Source: Methylobacterium sp. J-077 (lineage in GTDB: Bacteria > Pseudomonadota > Alphaproteobacteria > Rhizobiales > Beijerinckiaceae). From it: a DNA stretch of 64,000 bases. A model generated the notes under the pieces. That model worked only from the letters and a program-made list of their open reading frames with translations, had not been told where the DNA came from and ran no database searches. Position numbers and translations under genes: made by a program. This document shows, one piece after another, positions 18,013 to 25,900 of the stretch. The stretch's first letter is position 1, and the number at the start of each line of letters is the position of its first letter. The stretch is from positions 124,001 through 188,000 of the forward strand of contig NZ_JAKSYJ010000236.1 in NCBI RefSeq assembly GCF_022829365.1, in the 5' to 3' direction.

Positions 18013-19092
18013 ATGGCTCTCGCGAAAAAATCCGCCATCCGCTCCATGCCGGCTCCGGTCGCCCCGAGAGAGAGCGTCGCGGCCTCCACGGGTCGATCGC
18101 ACCTCGTAGCCGAGGCGGAGAAGCGCAAGGCCCGGACGTTCGCGCGGCAGCAGAAGGCCGCCGAGCGGATCGCCTCGGCCACCGCGCAGCTGTCGAGCGG
18201 GATCGCCGAGGCGGCGGCCGCGGCCGAGGAGCTGCGCAAGGCCTCCGAGCAGATCGGCGTTGGCGCCGAGGAGGCCGCGGGCGCCGCGCAGGAGACCATG
18301 AAGGCGGTGAACCAGGGCGCGGCCCTGATCCAGTCCGCCAAGGAGAATGCCGGCCTCTCCCTGCGCAAGACCGAGGCCCTGTCCGGGCTGATCGGCGAGA
18401 CCGCCGCGCAGATCGGCGCAACGGTCGCGGCCATCGCCAAGGCCTCCGAGCGCCAGGAGGCCTCGGTGAAGCTGGTCGAGGAGCTCGATCGGCAGGCGAG
18501 CGCGATCGGCGAGATCGTCAAGGCGGTCGCCCGGATCGCCGACCAGACCAACCTGCTCGCCCTCAACGCCGCCATCGAGGCGGCCCGGGCCGGCCAGCAC
18601 GGCAAGGGCTTCGCGGTGGTCGCCGACGAGGTCCGCACCCTGGCCGAGACCAGCGAAAAATCCGCCCGGGACATCCAGGCGCTCGTGGCGCAGATCCAGG
18701 CCGACGTGAAGGTCGCGGCCGACGGGATCAGCCAGTCCGCGGTCTCGGCCCGCGCCGAGGTCGAGAAGGGCCGTTCGGTGACCACCCAGCTCGACCGGGT
18801 GCGCGCCGACATGGCCGAGATCATCGCGGGCTGCGGCGAGCTCGTCCGGGCCGCCGACGAATCGGCCACCGCCGCCACGGAGGCGCAGAAGGGCGCGGAG
18901 ATCATCGCGGCCGCGGCCGAGGAGCAGAGCGCGGCCTGTCAGGAGACCGGCAAGATGGTCGAGCAGCAGACCACCGCCCTGTCGCAGAGCGAGGACGCCG
19001 CCCAGGAGCTGTCCGGCCTCGCCGAGGAGCTGAAGAACAGCACCAATATCGGCAAGAGCGCCGAGGAGGTCGCCTCCGCGTCTTTCCGATAG
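18013..19092 (+). pseudogene. Methyl-accepting chemotaxis protein, 5' fragment (split by the element)
   Basis: Encodes 359 residues of a soluble receptor: no membrane segment, a short Ala/Arg-rich start, then a long coiled coil with one complete signalling hairpin (ARIADQTNLLALNAAIEAARAGQ, then GKGFAVVADEVRTLAE). The last native codons read SAEEVASA. At 19,081 the sequence switches to the element and ends Ser-Phe-Arg-stop. The other half, with a second hairpin, lies at 52213-53096 in the same strand and frame. The intact gene would be 643 codons. The fragment keeps one full hairpin tip, so it might still make a stable protein. Confidence 0.93.
19061..19080 (+). repeat. attL core, 20 bp
   Basis: CCGAGGAGGTCGCCTCCGCG is identical to 52213-52232. 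Bases on either side differ between the two copies, so the repeat is exactly 20 bp. It holds the dyad GGAGG-TCG-CCTCC (19065-19077), as expected for a tyrosine recombinase core. Confidence 0.92.
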
Positions 19093-19836
19093 AATGCTGT
19101 TATTCATCAGTAGCTTATCCAAATGACATCCTTACCTACCCACACTTAAGCCCTCGTCTTCAAGGTGGCTTTTCGGGGACGGCGAGGAACGACTAGGGAC
19201 GTGACTGCCCGCACGGGATGCGCGAGCGACGTTCGTGATGGGCAGACATCAACCGGCAAAGTCGATCCGGCATTGCTCGGCCGTCGGCAGGCCTTGGGGT
19301 GAGCCGACCTTCCACGCCCGTTCCGAAGTGATCCCCCCAACCCCGCAGAGGGGCGGGCGTGGTTGTCCCGATGATTCAGCAGGCTCGGCAAAACGGAAAC
19401 CGTTTCCGTTTTTGAAAAGCGACACGGTGTCGTGTTTGGCCTCCCCGGATCTGGGGAGCGCAAAATGGACACGATGTCCGTTTCCCAAAAGCGAAACCGT
19501 TTCGCATTTGTCTGTCTCGGCGTAGGCTACCAGGGTCGGCGAGGAGGAGACGCCTCGCTGATCTCCACGCCCGCCCAAAAGCTTGCGTCCTGGCTGGCTG
19601 ATCGGGCGGGCGTGGATGTCAAGGATAGGCATACTGCGCCCATCCCTACCGACACAGCACCGGCATCGGCGGGATCGCCGGCACGCCGCTGGCCGTTCGC
19701 GGGATCGGGCCTCGACCGACTGCGATCAGAGTCCGCAGGCTTCGGGTGGCGTAGTAGTTCGCCCTGCGCATGTCGTGGGTGGCACGGCGAACCCGCCTCG
19801 TGTGCCACCACGCCACCGCGACGATGAATGGGCTGA
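19093..19836 (+). other. Non-coding left end of the element
   Basis: Frames here are short, contradictory and cross palindromes, so none is called. The main content is the palindrome array at 19391-19510. Confidence 0.55.
19391..19510. repeat. Four-palindrome array (GAAAC-N-GTTTC / GACAC-N-GTGTC)
   Basis: Four odd-centred palindromes: P1 AAACGGAAAC-C-GTTTCCGTTT (centre 19401), P2 CGACAC-G-GTGTCG (19426), P3 GGACACGATGTCC (19473, one arm mismatch), P4 GCGAAAC-C-GTTTCGC (19498). Centres are 25, 47 and 25 bp apart. P1+P2 and P3+P4 lie in two copies of a roughly 48 bp imperfect direct repeat with a 72 bp period, and a CTCCCC/GGGGAG inverted repeat (19441-19458) sits between them. The layout suggests binding sites for a dimeric protein. 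Confidence 0.8.
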
Positions 19837-20253
19837 TCAGGCGCATAGCTCGATCACCTCCCGCAGGACCGTGATCACCATTCTCTCAAGGTCATCCGGC
19901 GCCTTGTTCTTCGCCGGGTCCGTGAACGGGAATGTGTGAGCCAGGTAGTCCTGAAGGCAGAGGCGAGCCTTGGCCTTCAGGTCTGCGGGACTTAGAGACG
20001 GCTCCGCTAAGGCGCGGTCCCAGACGGCATCGTACAGATCCATCTCAGCATCAAGCTTATCGTCGTCCCATTCCTCGGCTCGGCACCGAGGGGATATGCC
20101 GGCCCAGTGAGCGGTAGCCCACTCGCACGCACGGGCGAGATCGGTCGGCACAGTGACGGCGGCCGATCCGGGAGGCAGGGCCATGACGGCCCCACCTGTG
20201 AGCGGGGCGGTAAGGATAGCGCCGAGGGCGGCGCTCCGGGTGGAAACCGTCAT
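19837..20253 (-). CDS. Hypothetical element protein, 138 aa
   Basis: Last gene of a four-gene minus-strand set with ATGA overlaps. The first 35 residues include a hydrophobic signal-like segment (SAALGAILTAPLTGGAVMALPPGS). The rest is acidic and helical with LDAEMDLYDAVWDRALAEP. Function unknown. Confidence 0.65.
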   Translation of the reverse strand: MTVSTRSAALGAILTAPLTGGAVMALPPGSAAVTVPTDLARACEWATAHWAGISPRCRAEEWDDDKLDAEMDLYDAVWDRALAEPSLSPADLKAKARLCLQDYLAHTFPFTDPAKNKAPDDLERMVITVLREVIELCA

Positions 20254-20453
20254 TGACCGGCCTCCTCTAGACCCACGGCGCGAGTGAGCCGCGTGTGGAT
20301 TTCTTCAAGGAAGCGTCCGGCTGCCATGACGCCGCGTTGGGACACATCGCGAGAGTTCGACGCATCAATGAGCAACGAGGCGATGCCTACGAGATCGTCG
20401 AGGGCGATCTCCACTTCGATCATGTCGAGCTTGCGAGCGGCAGTCGTGGTCAT
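20250..20453 (-). CDS. Hypothetical element protein, 67 aa
   Basis: ATG 20453 overlaps the preceding gene and the stop overlaps the following start (ATGA), which sets both ends. Acidic helical protein containing LDMIEVEIALDDLVGIASLLID. No domain recognised. Confidence 0.65.
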   Translation of the reverse strand: MTTTAARKLDMIEVEIALDDLVGIASLLIDASNSRDVSQRGVMAAGRFLEEIHTRLTRAVGLEEAGQ

Positions 20454-20689
20454 CGTGCGCCCTCCCGCAGCGGACGGGACAGCTTGAAGGCGTGCTCCCA
20501 ACTCGCTTCAACCCGCTCGGCGATCTCTCGCATGACCGGGCCGATTACGAGCAAGCAGTCGCTCGGATCGTTGTCGCTCGTGCCCAACTCGAAGACCGTG
20601 CTGGCCCAGCGTGTGAGGTCGCGAACGTCGCTCTCCATGTCGGAGATGAGTTCGGCAAGATTATCGCGGCGGTGCTCGCGCTGGCTCAT
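20450..20689 (-). CDS. Hypothetical element protein, 79 aa
   Basis: Helical, charged protein starting MSQREHRRDNLAELISDMESD. Translational coupling on both sides (ATGA overlaps) and GGAGGGCGGC upstream support the start at 20689. Function unknown. Confidence 0.68.
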   Translation of the reverse strand: MSQREHRRDNLAELISDMESDVRDLTRWASTVFELGTSDNDPSDCLLVIGPVMREIAERVEASWEHAFKLSRPLREGAR

Positions 20690-21156
20690 GCCGCCCTCCC
20701 GACATTGAAGCGGTGAGCGCCGCGACCGGCCCACTCGGTGGCCGAGGCTTCCGGCTCCTCGGGCTCGCGGTCGACATCACCGTCCCAGGCGTCGAGGAGA
20801 TCAATCAGCCCCTCGACCAGGTTCTCGACCTCGGTGCGGGATAGGGCGCGGATGCCATGGGTGAACTGAGCCGAGAAACCTGCCTGTGGGGCAGGTTCAG
20901 CCGCCCGCATCGCGCGGGTGCCATGATCCTGAAACCGGAAATCTCCGGGTTTGCCCAGTGCGGCAATGCCGGATTTCACGGCATTGGTCTCGGCGAAGAA
21001 GCTGGCCAGCCCGCTCTCGACGGCGACGATGGCTTGATCGGCCGGGTCGGCGCCCCGCATGGCGCGGATGGCCTGTGTAACCGGTCCTACCTGTGCTGAA
21101 GGCAAGCGCGGGCGTTCACCGCCGCCAACGGGCGGTGTAGGGTGGTGGATAGCCAT
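20686..21156 (-). CDS. Hypothetical element protein, 156 aa; first gene of the four-gene set
   Basis: Pro/Ala-rich N-terminus, then a helical part with RTEVENLVEGLIDLLDAWDGD and an acidic stretch before the C-terminus. It is divergent from the small DNA-binding-like gene at 21245, with an inverted repeat between them. No domain recognised. Confidence 0.68.
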   Translation of the reverse strand: MAIHHPTPPVGGGERPRLPSAQVGPVTQAIRAMRGADPADQAIVAVESGLASFFAETNAVKSGIAALGKPGDFRFQDHGTRAMRAAEPAPQAGFSAQFTHGIRALSRTEVENLVEGLIDLLDAWDGDVDREPEEPEASATEWAGRGAHRFNVGRAA

Positions 21157-21188
21157 GAACAACATTCCTGGTGCGGTTTGTGGTTAGA

Positions 21189-21219
21189 GCCGGCGGGAAG
21201 TTCGTACCTTCCGGTCGGC
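21189..21219. promoter_or_regulatory. Imperfect palindrome in the divergent promoter region
   Basis: GCCGGCGGGAAG, a 7 bp spacer TTCGTAC, then CTTCCGGTCGGC form an imperfect dyad between two divergent transcription units. It is a plausible operator for the ribbon-helix-helix-like protein encoded next to it. Confidence 0.5.
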
Positions 21220-21244
21220 TCGTTATTGTGCTATCACGGTTGGT

Positions 21245-21442
21245 ATGTGGATGCAAGAAACCTTGCTAGCAAAGAAACGGCGCGGCCCAGCCCCAACGGG
21301 CAAGGGGACGCAGATCGTCGTCCGCATGCATGCCGATCAGCTCGGCCCACTCGACGCTTGGATTGAGACTCAACCGGAGCCGCAGCCATCGCGGCCCGAA
21401 GCTATCCGACGCCTGGTCGAGGAAGCGCTGAAGAAGCGCTGA
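21245..21442 (+). CDS. Probable ribbon-helix-helix DNA-binding protein, 65 aa
   Basis: The segment GTQIVVRMHADQLGPLDAWI followed by SRPEAIRRLVEEALKKR has the strand-helix-helix pattern of CopG/Arc-type regulators. An N-terminal basic tail (KKRRGPAP) adds DNA contact potential. Divergent from the four-gene set at 19837-21156, which it probably autoregulates. Start 21245 or 21251. Confidence 0.65.
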   Translation: MWMQETLLAKKRRGPAPTGKGTQIVVRMHADQLGPLDAWIETQPEPQPSRPEAIRRLVEEALKKR

Positions 21443-21490
21443 CGAACCCGCTCCGAAATTTGCTGGAACAACGGATCTAGAAGATAAGAT

Positions 21491-23056
21491 ATGGGCCGGC
21501 CTGCGCTAGATCTATACAGGCGTAAATTTGCTAAGCTAATTGGTATTACCGCCGACGATGAATTGGCGTGGCTTATCTGGGCAGTTTCTACACTACAATC
21601 TTCGCGTCCGGAAAGAGCAAAGCTGCTTATCAGTTACCCTGAAGAAGCTGTCACACAGGATGTCGGATCCAGATACTATGCACACCCATGGCGAATGGAG
21701 ACCATATTTAATGAGGCATTGGTTGCGCCTAAGATAGAAGTAAATCAGCCGCCATATAGAAAGCTTGTCTGCACCTCCTTCGGCGCTATGGCTATGCTGA
21801 TGAATGCAATTGGCAAAGTTGAGGATCAAGAGTCGGGACTAAGCTTAAAATATTTAGATGTGATTAGCGAGTTGCATAGAATTGCACAGCGCCAATTTGA
21901 ATGGCAGCGCGGCTTCATAAATCTTGGGGCCCTTTATAGGGCGTCATTCATATATGGTGGCCCTCTTGCAAGAGGAAGATTTGCAGATCGAAGGGGCATT
22001 GAGTTAGATGATTTCTGCAGATGTTGTTTTGTGCTAATGGCCTCTTGGTTCAGTAGGCCCATAATGGCGAGAGACTCTGACTTTTCGGTTGCTGGCATCA
22101 GCAAACAGCAGTTGGATGCAACACTTGAGGCGATCTCTATCGAGCATGCCGAGGATCGGATCTTAGCCGCAAAACAGAGAGCAACGGAAAACCAGACGGC
22201 GTATAAGCAGAGCATTCTCCGACAGTATCCTGTGATTAGATTTAATAACGATAGTGAGTACCTTATCGCCCCTTTGCCGCAGTTGATATCAAGCAGAGCC
22301 ACCTCGGGGCTGTATTATGATTTGATCGGCGGTCGTGGCGATGTGCGAAATGAAATCAGTGGTCGATTTGAAAACTATTGCCGGAGGATTATTAGAACCG
22401 TTCTGTCAGACGCGGCCGTTGTAGATGGCAGCTTGTACAGCATCCGCGGCCGAAGCTTTGAGACATTCGACGCCGGCATCTTGGATGCAGGGGAAATTGC
22501 GGTCATAGTCGAGTGCAAGGCCACCAAGCTAACTTACGATGCAAAATTTTCCGAGTTCCCGCTCGTCGAGGCTGAAGATAAATATTCAGAGATCGTAAAG
22601 GGTGTTTTTCAGATTTGGCGCTACATTTCCCATGTCCGTAGGGGACTAGCACCTGCGGCGGCAATTTCAAAGGATGCTGTCGGGATGGTTTTGACGCTCG
22701 ATGCATGGCTGATGATGTCCACTCCCATGCAAAGAGAGGTTACAAATCGCGCCGTCAAGCTCGCCAAGTCTCAAGAATCAGAAATAACAAGCGAAGATCA
22801 GATACCTGTCATATTTTGCCCAATCGATGATCTAGAGTTGGTTCTTGCAAACTGCACGTCGGAAAGTTTGTTAGAAACCGCCAGAAAATCAGCGCACGAC
22901 GAATTTTACGGCTGGATGATGTATAATGTTCATCAACAATTATTCCCAGAAATTCGGCATGGCCGAACATATCCTTTCCTTGAGCAGCTTCCCGAGGTTG
23001 CCCCGTGGTGGGGAGACATGCAGGCGATCATGGGGAGGGGCCCCCCTAACGTCTGA
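21491..23056 (+). CDS. Large AT-rich protein with PD-(D/E)XK nuclease-like motif
   Basis: A 521 aa protein with base use clearly poorer in GC than its neighbours, a sign of transfer. Residues 291-345 show the order expected of a PD-(D/E)XK nuclease: a helix GRFENYCRRIIRTVL with Glu294, then Asp327 in FETFDAGILDAG, then the strand VIVECKATK with Glu341 and Lys343. The N-terminal 280 residues are helical and unassigned. No helicase, methylase or other partner lies beside it. It stands alone after a short DNA-binding gene. A defence or DNA-processing role is inference from motif and context. Confidence 0.7.
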   Translation: MGRPALDLYRRKFAKLIGITADDELAWLIWAVSTLQSSRPERAKLLISYPEEAVTQDVGSRYYAHPWRMETIFNEALVAPKIEVNQPPYRKLVCTSFGAMAMLMNAIGKVEDQESGLSLKYLDVISELHRIAQRQFEWQRGFINLGALYRASFIYGGPLARGRFADRRGIELDDFCRCCFVLMASWFSRPIMARDSDFSVAGISKQQLDATLEAISIEHAEDRILAAKQRATENQTAYKQSILRQYPVIRFNNDSEYLIAPLPQLISSRATSGLYYDLIGGRGDVRNEISGRFENYCRRIIRTVLSDAAVVDGSLYSIRGRSFETFDAGILDAGEIAVIVECKATKLTYDAKFSEFPLVEAEDKYSEIVKGVFQIWRYISHVRRGLAPAAAISKDAVGMVLTLDAWLMMSTPMQREVTNRAVKLAKSQESEITSEDQIPVIFCPIDDLELVLANCTSESLLETARKSAHDEFYGWMMYNVHQQLFPEIRHGRTYPFLEQLPEVAPWWGDMQAIMGRGPPNV

Positions 23057-23095
23057 CCGCTTCAAATTACGGTAGTAAGAGGCTACCTCCTTACC

Positions 23096-23188
23096 ATGCG
23101 CTACGCCCTCGCCGCCCTCGCTTTCGTCGTCGCTGCCGGTGGGGTAGAGTCAGACAGCCGCTGTCCGAGTGGTGATGCCCAGGCCTGA
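23096..23188 (+). CDS. Possible 30 aa signal-peptide-like frame
   Basis: MRYALAALAFVVAAGGVES resembles a signal peptide followed by only eleven residues. It may be the leftover front of a decayed secreted protein gene. No ribosome binding site is clear. Confidence 0.3.
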   Translation: MRYALAALAFVVAAGGVESDSRCPSGDAQA

Positions 23189-23221
23189 CGCGGCAGCCGC
23201 CTATCGGTACACTGACCGGCG

Positions 23222-23461
23222 ATGCACAAGCTCGCGCCCAACAGCCTGTCTCGTCTCCGCAACCTCGCGACGACCGGTCCCCGCTTCTATCAGATCAGCG
23301 TCTACATGCGGCGCCTTGAGACGCTCGGACTGGTCGCGGCCACCGGTCGAGCGATCCCGGCGGAAGACAGCGTCGAGTATGAGATCACAGCAACAGGGCG
23401 TCAGGAACTGATCGACCGCTATGGGGCGTCATGGTCAGAGCCTGCCGGAGATGAGGACTAA
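23222..23461 (+). CDS. Hypothetical protein, 79 aa, possibly winged-helix-like
   Basis: The segment ISVYMRRLETLGLVAATGRAI followed by VEYEITATGRQEL resembles a recognition helix plus wing, as in small winged-helix proteins. It is only a fold guess. It ends just at a dispersed repeat copy (23461). Confidence 0.5.
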   Translation: MHKLAPNSLSRLRNLATTGPRFYQISVYMRRLETLGLVAATGRAIPAEDSVEYEITATGRQELIDRYGASWSEPAGDED

Positions 23462-23510
23462 TTCGCCTTCGCCATGTGCCGCCTATGGCTCTGCACGATG
23501 TGGCTGAAGA
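23461..23510 (-). repeat. Dispersed 50 bp repeat, copy 1 (MAKA-tail type)
   Basis: On the minus strand it reads as a short peptide end, IVQSHRRHMAKAN. Related copies are at 23881, 25158, 26391 and 27380. Confidence 0.6.
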
Positions 23511-23526
23511 GGGCGCCGGTGGGTGG

Positions 23527-23548
23527 GCGGGCTCACGAAAAAGCCCGC
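23527..23548. terminator. Hairpin GCGGGCT/AGCCCGC
   Basis: Perfect 7 bp arms with an 8 nt A-rich loop. It is the first of several similar GC hairpins in this gene-poor stretch. Confidence 0.4.
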
Positions 23549-23634
23549 GCCGGCGAACCGGGGGGCAGAGGTTGTGATTTCCAGATAGGGGGAGTCGAAA
23601 ATCGCGTGAACCATACCGCAAATACCACTAGAGG

Positions 23635-23668
23635 AAAGCCCGCCACGATGCTGGATCGGGCGGGCTTT
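23635..23668. terminator. Strong hairpin, probable terminator
   Basis: AAAGCCCGCC (23635-23644) and GGCGGGCTTT (23659-23668) are perfect 10 bp arms with a 14 nt loop. The A and T runs at the arm ends allow termination on either strand. Confidence 0.65.
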
Positions 23669-23771
23669 CAGCCTCGGACGCTGGTGTCACCGCGGAGTCC
23701 GAGGCTCTGATGGCGCCAGCTGTTGAGACGGGCACCGCACACAGTTGTAGTGCTGCAGCGCAGCAAAGAAA

Positions 23772-23797
23772 CCCGCCTCGGCTGTGAGCCGGGCGGG
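23772..23797. terminator. Hairpin CCCGCC/GGCGGG
   Basis: Outer arms CCCGCC and GGCGGG with inner CGGCT/AGCCG pairing make one long stem. No clear T run. Confidence 0.5.
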
Positions 23798-23880
23798 CTG
23801 AAGTTGTCATTGGGCTTCGAGCGCTATGCATGGCTCGGCCGACGCTGATTCGCTTCACCCTTTTGGATGATGGGAGGGTC

Positions 23881-23931
23881 TCAATCCGCCTTCGCCATCT
23901 GCCGCCCGTGGTTCTGCATGATGTCGCGGAG
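23881..23931 (-). repeat. Dispersed 50 bp repeat, copy 2
   Basis: Minus-strand reading ends LRDIMQNHGRQMAKAD-stop. This is the best-preserved form of the family together with the copy at 27380. Confidence 0.65.
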
Positions 23932-24019
23932 AGTGCGACGCACCCCGTCAAGAGCGCGCCGCAAGTTGGCTCGCGGTCTCACTGACGAGCTTAAAGCTTT
24001 TGGCAAGGCGTGGGCCAAG

Positions 24020-24265
24020 CTACCGATCTGCATGCGTGACCGAGTTGTCGGCCCCAGGGATGAAGCGGCGCGTCGACCAGACGATCTGCCCTGCGTCGTT
24101 CCAAAGCGTCGCGGACCCAGCACGCTCGGCGAGGAGGGTAACAAACCGGGCTTCCGCTACAGCGATCGCTTCCGCGCTCGTCGTCGCGTCGAGCTGTTCT
24201 CTGGCCACCGATAGGCCGCTCGCGCGCCGGCGGTGAATGGAGCATTCGAGGTGGAACACAGCCAT
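24020..24265 (-). CDS. Hypothetical protein, 81 aa
   Basis: Starts MAVFHLECSIHRRRASGLSVA, continues with a helix AEAIAVAEARFVTLLAERAG and a strand ATLWNDAGQIVWSTR. I recall similar small proteins in Methylobacterium (not checked). Function unknown. An upstream start at 24319 is possible but its extension looks non-coding. Confidence 0.6.
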   Translation of the reverse strand: MAVFHLECSIHRRRASGLSVAREQLDATTSAEAIAVAEARFVTLLAERAGSATLWNDAGQIVWSTRRFIPGADNSVTHADR

Positions 24266-24331
24266 CTGGAAGAAAAGCAATGGGCTTGCCAATCGCTCCG
24301 AATAGCCGTGGCATACCAATGTCCATAAAGA

Positions 24332-24358
24332 AGCCCGCGCCGGCGGACCGGGCGGGCT
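24332..24358 (-). terminator. Hairpin AGCCCGC/GCGGGCT
   Basis: Perfect 7 bp arms (24332-24338 and 24352-24358) just downstream of the secreted-protein gene that ends at 24381 on the minus strand. Fits a terminator for it. Confidence 0.6.
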
Positions 24359-24380
24359 AGTTTAAGAACCTCGACGAAGG

Positions 24381-24665
24381 CTATCTTCCGCTTGGTGCGG
24401 CGTAGCTGCCCGTCGATCCATTACCGCCGCCGCTACCTGCCGGTGCACCCGGTGTTTTATTCCGAGCGAAGCTAGCGCCGGGATACCGGCGTTGCGTGCG
24501 GGACATCATGCGGCGACGCATATGGTGGCGCCTCATCCTTACGTTTGTAAGCATGTCGGATGAAGAAGCGATGCCGGCTATCGGACCGGCAGGTATAGCT
24601 ACTGCCGGAAGAGTAAGGCTGGCGAGACCAACGCCTGCAAGCGCGGCGAGAAATGCGATCCGCAT
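24381..24665 (-). CDS. Small secreted protein, 94 aa
   Basis: Signal peptide MRIAFLAALAGVGLASLTLPAVA, then a mature part rich in Met/Arg (MRRHHMRRRMMSR) and a Gly/Ser/Pro tail. GGAGG lies 8 bp before ATG 24665. Probably periplasmic or extracellular. No domain recognised. It is one of several small secreted proteins in this cargo region. Confidence 0.72.
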   Translation of the reverse strand: MRIAFLAALAGVGLASLTLPAVAIPAGPIAGIASSSDMLTNVRMRRHHMRRRMMSRTQRRYPGASFARNKTPGAPAGSGGGNGSTGSYAAPSGR

Positions 24666-24815
24666 TGAGATCCTCCTTTAACCCGGCTCCGAGGGAGCAC
24701 GTTGGGTCAAAGATTAAGGTGTGGCGATCACCGCTAAGATCAATGCGTAATCGTGCTCTCACGGCTGCCCGCTGTTAGCCGCCATCGCGTAGGCGGGGCA
24801 GACTCCAGGATATCG

Positions 24816-24854
24816 ACACCGCCATCCCGGCGGCTATTTTGCTGGGATGCGCGC
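24816..24854 (-). pseudogene. Remnant of a paralogue of the 37747-38079 gene end
   Basis: About 39 bp match 37730-37768 closely, including the CATCCCAGCA codons and stop that end the protein at 37747 (RIPAG-stop there, RIPAK-stop here). Only the tail survives, so it marks a duplication or rearrangement inside the element. Confidence 0.55.
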
Positions 24855-24898
24855 ACCCCTAACTAAGGGAAGCGCTCTCTGCCTGACGCGGAGTGATC

Positions 24899-25153
24899 AT
24901 GAAAGCCGCGCTGATCAGATGGCTCATGGTGGCGCTTAATATCAGTGTGAGCACCGCGGCTGTCGCGCAGCGGAGGCGGATCCATAGGGCGGCTCCTCGT
25001 GCGACGATTCAAGTCCCGCAGTCCGGCTTTCTGCAACCGCCTAGCACAAGGCTGCGAACTCAGGACGACGGCATCATTCACTGGAACACGCCAAATAAGG
25101 ACGGCAATCTCGGCGGTCCTGGGGTGGGGGGAGGTGGCGGCGGTGGAGGTTGA
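24899..25153 (+). CDS. Small secreted protein with Gly tail, 84 aa
   Basis: Signal-like start MKAALIRWLMVALNISVSTAAVAQ, basic RRRIHRAA segment, then SGFLQPPSTRL and a run of glycines at the end. ATG 24899 is chosen because the signal peptide begins there. Function unknown. Confidence 0.6.
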   Translation: MKAALIRWLMVALNISVSTAAVAQRRRIHRAAPRATIQVPQSGFLQPPSTRLRTQDDGIIHWNTPNKDGNLGGPGVGGGGGGGG

Positions 25154-25157
25154 TCTA

Positions 25158-25196
25158 CTCCGCCTTCGCCATCCGTCGCCCGTGGCTCTACACTCC
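25158..25196 (-). repeat. Dispersed 50 bp repeat, copy 3 (degenerate)
   Basis: CCGCCTTCGCCAT-cc-GTCGCCCGTGGCTCT matches the other copies over about 35 bp. Its minus-strand peptide reading is interrupted by a stop. Confidence 0.5.
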
Positions 25197-25241
25197 TGGC
25201 CCCACCCCGTGAGCAGGCCGGGGCGGGGTATGCACCTACAG

Positions 25242-25472
25242 CTATCGCTGATCGGCCTCTTGCGCATCTAGCCGCTCGACTAGCACGGCGAGGACGTTCT
25301 CTAGTTCATGCCGGCGCTCGTATGCGAACCCGACATCAGCAATCTTCGCCTTCACGAGTTCGACGAGCTTATCTCGCGCCGCGTGCCCCTTGGGAAGGGT
25401 CTCGAAAATGGCGGTCAACGCGGTTTCGACAATCTCAACGCGCAGAGCAAGTGACGCCTTGTACTCCAACAT
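25242..25472 (-). CDS. Hypothetical coiled-coil protein, 76 aa
   Basis: Almost entirely helical: MLEYKASLALRVEIVETALT, then DKLVELVKAKIADVG and ELENVLAVLVERLDAQ. AGGTCGAGG lies directly before ATG 25472. Probably a small dimeric protein of unknown role. Confidence 0.65.
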   Translation of the reverse strand: MLEYKASLALRVEIVETALTAIFETLPKGHAARDKLVELVKAKIADVGFAYERRHELENVLAVLVERLDAQEADQR

Positions 25473-25675
25473 CCTCGACCTCCACTGTTGCAACCTGATG
25501 CATGATAGGATGCACAAGCGCTGCGTGTATGCAGCCCCTGGTCATTTGCCTAAAATCGGCTCGGCTTGACGATGCTTAGCTCGCTGGATGGTGCGCGGAC
25601 GCACAGAGTGCGATCTGAACTGTGATTTTAGAGAAGGGCAGCCGTGTCGAGATGCGCCTCCGCCGCGAGGAAAAA

Positions 25676-25702
25676 AGCCCGCGCCGGCGGACCGGACGGG
25701 CT
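25676..25702 (-). terminator. Hairpin AGCCCG/CGGGCT preceded by A run
   Basis: Arms at 25676-25681 and 25697-25702. The six A residues on the left give a T run on the minus strand, so it suits minus-strand termination. Confidence 0.6.
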
Positions 25703-25800
25703 AAGTTGCCATTGGAGCTTCGGAGGAGAGCTGAACCTACGCCATCGAAAATCTGTCGATTTAACATGCGGCAGTGTCAGCCTCGGTCGCGAACGAAGAA

Positions 25801-25827
25801 GCCCCGCGCGGCGGCTGCCGGCGGGGC
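25801..25827 (-). terminator. Hairpin GCCCCGC/GCGGGGC
   Basis: Perfect 7 bp arms, 13 nt loop, downstream of the secreted-protein gene ending at 25901. Confidence 0.55.
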
Positions 25828-25900
25828 TGAGGAGGCTCGTGTCTCGGGAACGAACTAGGCTGGCTTCTGCAAAGCTCGTTCCACAGTTGTGGCTAGAGTG

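Larger units (their letters stand above)
25473..25900 (+). other. Gene-poor stretch with two hairpins
   Basis: No convincing gene. Two GC hairpins (25676-25702 and 25801-25827) are the only clear structures. Confidence 0.45.

Noticed and set aside
19146..19827. Several overlapping frames at the left end of the element
   Set aside because: They contradict each other, run through the palindrome array and lack starts with ribosome binding sites.
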